From JAGWJU01 sp035533295 (lineage in GTDB: Bacteria; Elusimicrobiota; Elusimicrobia; UBA1565; UBA9628): a stretch of 21,740 bases of DNA. The translations under genes were made by a program, and so were the position numbers. Where the stretch lies: NCBI GenBank assembly GCA_035533295.1, contig DATLUA010000077.1, positions 1 through 21,740 of the forward strand, read 5' to 3'. Under the pieces are notes generated by a model, which ran no database searches, was not told the DNA's origin, and was given only the letters and a program-made list of their open reading frames with translations. Positions 17,403-21,740 of this stretch are shown in pieces (the first letter of the stretch is position 1; each line of letters opens with the position of its first letter).

Positions 17403-17431
17403 AGTATAGCCCCGCTCCCGTCGGGCGTCAA
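17403..17431 (-). promoter_or_regulatory. Strong promoter of the ankyrin gene, predicted leaderless
   Basis: On the minus strand TTGACG (17431-17426), a 17-base spacer, then TATACT (17408-17403) match the vegetative consensus at five of six positions in each box. Counting seven bases on from the -10 box puts initiation at 17396, the A of the annotated ATG. The mRNA would then lack a 5' leader. The short gap 17397-17460 contains no convincing terminator for znuB-side or ankyrin-side transcription. Confidence 0.65.
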
Positions 17432-17460
17432 GGGAAAGGTCCCGCCTGCGGCCCGCGCGC

Positions 17461-18264
17461 CTAGGCCCTCAGCCGGCCCGCCGCGAAGCTCACGACGAAA
17501 AGGCCGGTCAAAATGGCGACGATGGTCGAGCCGGTCGGCAGATCGAACTGGTAGGACAGAACCACTCCCGCCACGGCCGAAATGATCCCAAAGGCCAACG
17601 CCAGCTTAAAGGCGCGGCTCAGGCGCCCGGTCAGGCACAGCGCCGAGGCGCCCGGAGCAACCAGCAGCGTGAAGGTCAGGAGCGCCCCCACGGCGCGGAT
17701 GGCCACGGCCACGGCCACTCCCAGCGCGCCGTAGAAAATCATGTTCCACAGGCCCACGCGGATGCCCAGCGTGCGCCCCATGTCCGGATCGTAGGCGGAA
17801 ATCAGGAATTCCTTGGCCGCCAAGTACTGCAGGAGTGAGAGCACGCCGAAGACGCCGGCCATGATCCACAGCATGGCCGAGGGCACGGTCAGGATGTTGC
17901 CGAAGAGGATGTTCAAGATGTCGGCCTCGCCGCGCGGCGCCTTGGCGATCAAGAGCACCGAGGCGGCCGAGCCGCCGGCGTAGAGCATGCCGACCAAGGT
18001 CTCCGGCGGCAACTTGGTGGAATCGGCCAGGCGCGAGAGCGCCAAAAAGCTCAGCACGGTCAGGGCCAGCGCGATGGGAAAGGGCGCCACCTGAAAGAGC
18101 ACCGCCAAGGCCACGGCCGCCGAGGCGACCTCCGCCACGGCCGCGCCGGAAAACACGATACGGCGCAGCACCACGTAGACGCTCCAAGGCGCCAAGCCCA
18201 CGGCAGCAAAGACGCCGGCCAGCAGGATGTTCCTTAAAAATGGGACCGCCCAAATCTGCATCAT
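17461..18264 (-). CDS. znuB: ABC-3 family metal transporter permease, ZnuB-like
   Basis: A 267-residue inner-membrane protein with about eight hydrophobic segments, typical of the ABC-3 permeases that import zinc, manganese or iron. Recognisable features are RRIVFSGAAVAEVASAAVAL (34-53; the family commonly has LSHAL here), GMLYAGGSAASVLLI, ILFGNILTV and the C-terminal GALLTFTLLVAPGASALCL and LPTGSTIVAILTGLFVVSF. It begins with ATGATG overlapping the znuC stop by four bases, so the two are coupled. Zinc is the most common substrate of this family, but the altered binding protein in the same operon makes the metal uncertain. Confidence 0.88.
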   Translation of the reverse strand: MMQIWAVPFLRNILLAGVFAAVGLAPWSVYVVLRRIVFSGAAVAEVASAAVALAVLFQVAPFPIALALTVLSFLALSRLADSTKLPPETLVGMLYAGGSAASVLLIAKAPRGEADILNILFGNILTVPSAMLWIMAGVFGVLSLLQYLAAKEFLISAYDPDMGRTLGIRVGLWNMIFYGALGVAVAVAIRAVGALLTFTLLVAPGASALCLTGRLSRAFKLALAFGIISAVAGVVLSYQFDLPTGSTIVAILTGLFVVSFAAGRLRA

Positions 18265-18974
18265 CGGCTTTTATAGGCCTCCGCCAGCACGTCGGGAGCG
18301 AGCATCTCGGACTTGGCTCCGACCAGGAGCTTGCCCTGGAACGTGATGAGCGCCACGCGGCGCGCGTAGCGCTCGATGGTGCTCATCAAGTGCGTCACGA
18401 AGACGACCGTGGCGTCCTTTTCTTTCTGCAGCTCGGTCAAAAGCTCCATGATGGCTTTCTCCGAGTTGATGTCCATGCCGTTGGTGGGCTCGTCCAAAAG
18501 CAGTATCTCGGGCTCCGAGGCCAGCGCCCGGGAGATGAGCACGCGCTGCTTTTGCCCTCCCGAGAGCTTGCGGTAGGGCGTGTCCGCGTGGGCGTCCATG
18601 TGCGTCTGGCGCAGGCAGGCCCGCGCGATGCGCGCATCCTCCGCGCCCGGGCGGCGCAAAGCGCCGATGCGGCCGAAACGGCCCATGAGCGCCACCTCAA
18701 GAGAGGTCAGCGGGTAATGCAAATCCAGGCTTTCCCTCTGGGGCACGTAGCCGAACAGGGGCCGGCCTCCGCCGGCCCCCGTCAGTTCGATTTTCCCGGC
18801 CAAGGGTTTCAAGAGCCCGAGGAAGGTCTTGAGCAGCGTCGTCTTGCCGGCCCCGTTGGGACCCATGACGCCCATGAAATCCCCCTGCTCGATGGAGAAG
18901 TTGATTCCGTGCAGGACGGCGTGGGCGCCGTAGCCCACGCTCAAGCCCTTGGCGCGCAGAAGCTCAGCCGGCAT
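18261..18974 (-). CDS. znuC: Metal ABC transporter ATP-binding protein, ZnuC-like
   Basis: A 237-residue cytoplasmic ATPase that powers the adjacent permease. Walker A is GPNGAGKTT (38-46), the Q-loop FGYVPQ ends at Gln79, the ABC signature is LSGGQKQRV (137-145), Walker B ILLLDEP (157-163) contains Glu162, and the H-loop is VTHLM (193-197) with His195. The family commonly has THD at this loop, and Leu196 is a small departure. The segment DLHYPLTSLEVALMGRF is typical of metal-type ATPases. The ATG overlaps the end of the binding-protein gene by 11 bases. Confidence 0.92.
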   Translation of the reverse strand: MPAELLRAKGLSVGYGAHAVLHGINFSIEQGDFMGVMGPNGAGKTTLLKTFLGLLKPLAGKIELTGAGGGRPLFGYVPQRESLDLHYPLTSLEVALMGRFGRIGALRRPGAEDARIARACLRQTHMDAHADTPYRKLSGGQKQRVLISRALASEPEILLLDEPTNGMDINSEKAIMELLTELQKEKDATVVFVTHLMSTIERYARRVALITFQGKLLVGAKSEMLAPDVLAEAYKSR

Positions 18975-19899
18975 GGGTCGTGCTCTCCTTCAAAGCCCGG
19001 GCGACTCGTCCGACGATGACGTTCATCATCGAGATGTAGTCCGTCTCCTTGGGGTTCGCGCCGATGCCGTAGAGCGAGATGACCGCGCAGGGCACTCCGA
19101 TGCCATTGGCGACGGCTTGGCCGATGGAAACGTCATAGTACGGCTCCGTGATGACCAGCTTGACGTGGGCGGCCTTGCCGTCCCGGATGACGTCCTCGAT
19201 GCGCCGCGGCGAGGGGACGAAGCCCGGCTTTTCCTCGATGGTGAAGGGCGGATCGGGATCGACGAAGCCGAACGCCACGGCGAAGTAGTGCCAGGACTCG
19301 TGGTAGGGCAAAATGGCGTCTCCCTTATAAGGCGCCAGCTCCGCGTCCCAGCGGGCCTCGGCCTTGGTCAGCCGCGCCTCGAAGTCGGCCAGGTTCTTGG
19401 CGTAATAGGCCTGATTGGAGGGATCCGCGTAGACCAGGGCCTTGTAAATGTTCTCGGCCATGATGCCGCCGTCCTTCGGATCGGTTTGGAAATGCGGGTT
19501 GCCGTAAGGATGGATGTCGCCGAAGCTGTAGTTAATCGGGCCGTTCGGCTTGTCCAAGATATCGATCCCATGGTACAGCTGAGCCTTGATCAGGTGCGGA
19601 TTGTTGGCGGCGTTGATCACGTCGCGCGCCCAGTCCTCCAGGTTCAAGCCAACCATTAGGAAGAGTTGTGCCTCATGGACCTTGAAGATGTCCTGCGGGC
19701 GCGGCGAGTAGCCGTCCGCGTCGAAGCCCGCGGGCGAAAGGTAGTCCACCGACACCTTGTCTCCCCCGACGGTCTTGGCCAAGGCCGCGATGTAGTCCGT
19801 CGTGGCCAAAACGCGCAGGCGTCCCGCCCACGCGCCCGGAACCGCGGCGCAGAAAATCGCCGCTAAAAACAGCGGAACGAATTTTATTTTTTTCAGCAT
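18964..19899 (-). CDS. znuA: Periplasmic metal-binding protein, ZnuA/TroA-like
   Basis: A 311-residue substrate-binding protein of the metal ABC importer (cluster A-I). The signal peptide ends near residue 25 (GAWA-GR). Canonical ligands partly remain: His136 in GNPHFQTDP and His200 in YHESWHYF. At the first-ligand position, where the family has ADPHxYxP, this protein has DADGYSP (60-66), with Asp62 aligning to the histidine. The late aspartate motif (LDPLG) reads ISLYGIG. The usual His-rich loop is replaced by NYSFGDIHPYGNPH. The ATG at 19899 is preceded by GGAG six bases away, whereas the ATG at 19920 has no ribosome site. It follows the outer-membrane gene by 26 bases. Zinc is likely but unproven. 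Confidence 0.85.
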   Translation of the reverse strand: MLKKIKFVPLFLAAIFCAAVPGAWAGRLRVLATTDYIAALAKTVGGDKVSVDYLSPAGFDADGYSPRPQDIFKVHEAQLFLMVGLNLEDWARDVINAANNPHLIKAQLYHGIDILDKPNGPINYSFGDIHPYGNPHFQTDPKDGGIMAENIYKALVYADPSNQAYYAKNLADFEARLTKAEARWDAELAPYKGDAILPYHESWHYFAVAFGFVDPDPPFTIEEKPGFVPSPRRIEDVIRDGKAAHVKLVITEPYYDVSIGQAVANGIGVPCAVISLYGIGANPKETDYISMMNVIVGRVARALKESTTHAG

Positions 19900-19925
19900 A
19901 AAGTTCTCCAATTTCCGCATTGAAC

Positions 19926-21068
19926 CTAGTTAAGCTGCTTTAGATTGCCAAGAGAGAAGGTAACCTGAAACGACGCGGTTTCGTCGGGGCGCTCGGAGCC
20001 AACGGGCGTGGTGTGCGTGTATTGCAGCCGCAGGCGCGTATTGTCCGAAACGAACCACGTGAAGCTGGGCGCGAAGCTCACCTGGGTGCCGTAGGAGGGC
20101 GCGCCGGCGAAGGCGTCCGGGAAGGCGCCGGGGTAAGTCACGCCGGGCAGCGCGCCGGGCAGGTCCGCGACGTCCACGAGGAATCCCAAGTGGTAGTAAA
20201 GCGCGAAGTTGTAGTCCAGGAAGGTGTAGACGCTTTTCTTGAAGTTGGCGCCGCCCAGGCCCTGGCGCTCGGCCAGCATGCCCTCCACGCTCCAGGTCCA
20301 GACGCGGCGCTGGGACGGGGCGTATTGGATCTGGAAGTACGGGTTGACCAGCGTTTCCGCAAGCCCGTAGGGGGACGGCCCCTGGGCCGCGCTGGCTCCG
20401 GCCTCGATGGATCCGGAGGTTAAAAAATCTCCGGAATAATCGAGCGTTCCCAGATACGCCAGCTCCCCTTTTTGGGCCGTGCCGCCCAGGACGTCCCCTT
20501 CCACGGCGTTCAAGTCCGCCTTGAGGTTCAAGTCCCACGGATTGGGCACGTAGAAGTCGGCTTCGGCGCCCGAGGCGTCCATGCCGCCCGAACCGATGTA
20601 GTCGCCGATGGCGCTGGGGCGGTTGAGCATGGCCAGCTGGAAGGTGTCCTGCTGATCCAGAAGCCCGAACTGGGGCAAAAAGCGCCCCGCGCGGACGTCC
20701 ACGCCCCACGGCAGCTTGTCGAAGTAGACCCAGGCTTCCTGAACGTTGGGCGTGCCGTTGCCGGGCAGGTCGACCGTGAATTGGGCGTTGGCGTAAGGAT
20801 CGATGGGCGAGAACGCCACGATTTGCCCGTCGCGTATTTGCGGCTGGTTGATGGCCCCGTTGTCGTAGCGCGGATCCTTCTTGCTCAGGCTGGAGTGCTG
20901 GTAGGCGAAATCCCCGGCGATGCCGAAGTCGGGCAGGAAGAGCTTGGGCACGCTGGGAACGTAGGACGTGATGATGCCGCTCTCGACTGCGGACGCGCCT
21001 TGCGAATCCGCCCAAGCCGAAAGCGGCAGCAGGAACGCGCATAGGCCGCATAATAAAATTGAACGCAT
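19926..21068 (-). CDS. Outer-membrane beta-barrel protein of the metal operon
   Basis: A 380-residue protein with a signal peptide (MRSILLCGLCAFLLPLSAWA, cleavage before DSQ). The rest is rich in alternating hydrophobic/aromatic strands and Gly/Asn turns, for example AWVYFDKLPWGVDVRAGRFL, FGLLDQQDTFQL and the closing TASFQVTFSLGNL. This suits an outer-membrane barrel. It resembles proteins I recall next to zinc importers in deltaproteobacteria, with the shared pattern E/QAWVYF..LP...xAGRFxxxFGxLxxQ. There is no TonB box or plug seen. It is probably a channel or binding site that passes metal to the periplasmic protein encoded 26 bases downstream. The ATG at 21068 has GGAGG five bases upstream; the in-frame ATG at 21092 does not. 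Confidence 0.7.
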   Translation of the reverse strand: MRSILLCGLCAFLLPLSAWADSQGASAVESGIITSYVPSVPKLFLPDFGIAGDFAYQHSSLSKKDPRYDNGAINQPQIRDGQIVAFSPIDPYANAQFTVDLPGNGTPNVQEAWVYFDKLPWGVDVRAGRFLPQFGLLDQQDTFQLAMLNRPSAIGDYIGSGGMDASGAEADFYVPNPWDLNLKADLNAVEGDVLGGTAQKGELAYLGTLDYSGDFLTSGSIEAGASAAQGPSPYGLAETLVNPYFQIQYAPSQRRVWTWSVEGMLAERQGLGGANFKKSVYTFLDYNFALYYHLGFLVDVADLPGALPGVTYPGAFPDAFAGAPSYGTQVSFAPSFTWFVSDNTRLRLQYTHTTPVGSERPDETASFQVTFSLGNLKQLN

Positions 21069-21137
21069 GAAAACCTCCAAATTAGAAATCATCGCACGAA
21101 TGGGGACGAACCCGGGAACGGAGGGACGGACTGTTTT

Positions 21138-21416
21138 TTAGGCGGTGGGCGGATCGCGGGAGGCGGCGCGTGGCAAGGCCCGGCAGACGGGCTTGACGGC
21201 CGGAAGAGGCGCGACGCTGATCAGCGTCGCGTGCGAGACGACGTGCGGCGCGGCCTTGGCCTTGTGCGCCGCGGTGCGCGCGATGAGCGCGCAGGCCGGG
21301 CAGTGATCCTGCGCCGGGTGCTTCTCCTTGGCGTGAGCCAAGTCGTGGATGGTGAGCAGGAACAGGCAGCCGCAGAAGAACGCGGCCGCGATTTTCCCGA
21401 GCGCTTTGCGCGTCAC
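21138..21416 (-). CDS. Small secreted or anchored His/Cys protein, DUF2946-like
   Basis: A 92-residue protein starting with GTG (MTRKALGKIAAAFFCGCLFLLTIHDLAHA). One hydrophobic segment at about 8-22 forms a signal peptide or anchor. It is followed by IHDLAHAKEKHPAQDHCPACALI, with three or more histidines and a CPAC pair, then a short tail ending RDPPTA. This matches the style of DUF2946-type proteins, which have an HxCPxC segment and a pro-pro tail and often sit beside copper or zinc genes. It leads the metal operon, 69 bases before the barrel gene. The start is uncertain: the frame is open to 21653, but the upstream part reads like non-coding sequence, and the promoter predicts initiation at the GTG. 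Confidence 0.6.
   Translation of the reverse strand: MTRKALGKIAAAFFCGCLFLLTIHDLAHAKEKHPAQDHCPACALIARTAAHKAKAAPHVVSHATLISVAPLPAVKPVCRALPRAASRDPPTA
21210..21231. repeat. Perfect 22-bp palindrome inside the small His/Cys gene
   Basis: CGCGACGCTGA (21210-21220) followed directly by TCAGCGTCGCG (21221-21231) is a perfect inverted repeat with no spacer. It lies within codons for SHATLIS, so it may be a codon-level coincidence, a protein-binding site or a hairpin in the mRNA. Confidence 0.6.
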
Positions 21417-21422
21417 CGGGTG

Positions 21423-21451
21423 ATGATATAAAATGCCCGGCCGCGCGGCAA
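21423..21451 (-). promoter_or_regulatory. Predicted promoter of the metal operon
   Basis: On the minus strand TTGCCG (21451-21446), a 17-base spacer, then TATCAT (21428-21423) match the vegetative pattern, with the -10 box at five of six. Initiation is predicted at 21416, the first base of the GTG start codon, so this mRNA may also be leaderless. The -35 box overlaps the first of two direct repeats. Confidence 0.55.
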
Positions 21452-21486
21452 CATTTTCTTCACGGCCGCGAAACATTTTCGTGACG
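21450..21486. promoter_or_regulatory. Tandem repeat, candidate metal-repressor operator
   Basis: AACATTTTC occurs at 21450-21458 and 21472-21480, exactly 22 bases apart, about two helical turns. The extended 15-base units agree at 13 positions (21450-21464 and 21472-21486). On the coding strand of the operon they read GAAAATGTT, similar to half of the Escherichia coli Zur site GAAATGTTATA. The first copy overlaps the -35 box. Binding by a Zur/Fur-type repressor is an inference; the repeats themselves are seen directly. Confidence 0.5.
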
Positions 21487-21564
21487 CGGCCTTGGTAATC
21501 TTTCTCCAGGTTCGCAACAGTCAGGCACCAAGAACGACAACAGAGCCGCATCCCGCCTAGGAGA

Positions 21565-21597
21565 TTCGCCCCGGCTTCCCGCCGGGGCGAACGTTTT
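21565..21597 (+). terminator. GC-rich hairpin followed by TTTT
   Basis: TTCGCCCCGGC (21565-21575) pairs perfectly with GCCGGGGCGAA (21581-21591) around a five-base loop. Read on the plus strand it is followed by CGTTTTAT, a weak terminator tail. No plus-strand gene ends nearby, so it may be a leftover terminator cut off from its gene by the insertion sequence just to the right. It does not look like a terminator on the minus strand. Confidence 0.4.
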
Positions 21598-21600
21598 ATA

Positions 21601-21740
21601 GGGTCTTCTCCAAACTGAGTGGGTGATTTTCGCTTGATTTCATATCGGATCAAGCATGCAGGTGAGGACCTTGAGGCGCAAGTAGTCCTCGTCTCGCAGC
21701 CCGTAACTGCGCCGCTGGATGACGCGAATCTTGTTGTTTA
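21601..21740 (-). mobile_element. 3' end of an ISL3-like insertion sequence
   Basis: The last 33 codons of a transposase are followed by a non-coding end beginning GGGTCTTCTCC at 21601, which has the look of an ISL3-family terminal inverted repeat (GG.TCTTC). The adjacent eight bases GTTTTATA (21593-21600) would be the expected target duplication. The other end lies outside the window, so neither claim can be confirmed here. A 7-bp hairpin, GCTTGAT at 21632-21638 with ATCAAGC at 21649-21655, spans the transposase stop. Confidence 0.6.
21640..21740 (-). CDS. Transposase C-terminus, ISL3-like (partial)
   Basis: The frame enters from the right edge and reads NNKIRVIQRRSYGLRDEDYL, then RLKVLTCMLDPI and a TGA at 21640-21642. 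NNKIRVIQRRxYGLRDxxYLRLK is the recognisable end of DDE transposases of the ISL3 family. Only the final 33 codons are in the window, so activity cannot be judged. Confidence 0.8.
   Translation of the reverse strand, partial: NNKIRVIQRRSYGLRDEDYLRLKVLTCMLDPI

Noticed and set aside
21417..21653. Upstream extension of the small His/Cys gene to an ATG at 21653
   Set aside because: The extension crosses the hairpin, the insertion-sequence end and the promoter repeats, and its residues do not resemble a signal peptide or domain.

Overview
This is a GC-rich bacterial chromosome segment with very tight gene packing. One long minus-strand run of housekeeping genes occupies about 970-14271. A short plus-strand pair lies at 14360-16680. 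An ankyrin gene (16677-17396) and a metal-transport cluster (17461-21416) follow, both on the minus strand. The gene order hpt-ftsH-folP-glmM-pdxJ-(glmS)-acpS-nnrD-tsaE-tsaB-rimI-(TPR/LolB-like)-ispE-spoVG-tRNA-Gln resembles blocks I know from deltaproteobacteria and from Elusimicrobiota. The SpoVG homologue, the high GC and the outer-membrane proteins suggest a Gram-negative, diderm member of Elusimicrobiota or a related phylum. That assignment is an inference from gene content only.

Left edge (1-970): a visibly lower-GC stretch carries one Panacea/SocA-like antitoxin-domain gene. It has overlapping palindromes upstream and no toxin in view. It abuts a tRNA-Gln(TTG) that is normal up to the anticodon loop and then decays. 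This looks like an accessory insertion or rearrangement next to the spoVG-tRNA-Gln junction.

Core operon (970-14271, minus): neighbouring genes overlap by a few bases or sit 2-10 bases apart. They cover purine salvage (hpt), membrane protease (ftsH), folate (folP), UDP-GlcNAc precursors (glmM, glmS), vitamin B6 (pdxJ), carrier-protein activation (acpS), NAD(P)H repair (nnrD), tRNA t6A assembly (tsaE, tsaB), ribosomal-protein-type acetylation (rimI), a TPR protein with a LolB-like tail, isoprenoid synthesis (ispE) and spoVG. The hpt promoter is back-to-back with the promoter of the plus-strand pair, and a perfect 15-bp palindrome lies between them. That pair is a sensorless hybrid histidine kinase and a D-Ala-D-Ala ligase.

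Metal cluster (17461-21416, minus): a small secreted or anchored His/Cys protein, an outer-membrane beta-barrel protein, a periplasmic binding protein, an ATPase and an ABC-3 permease are encoded in that order. Together they could form an outer-membrane-to-cytoplasm metal uptake route. The first gene has a good promoter whose -35 overlaps one of two AACATTTTC direct repeats, as expected for a metal-sensing repressor site. The binding protein keeps two typical histidines but has lost other usual ligands, so its metal is uncertain.

Right edge (21601-21740): the 3' end of an ISL3-like insertion sequence with the last 33 codons of its transposase. The most interesting items are the metal cluster with its repeats and altered binding site, the broken tRNA-Gln beside the Panacea gene, and the TPR/LolB-like fusion next to ispE. 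I see no CRISPR array, rRNA or complete mobile element.
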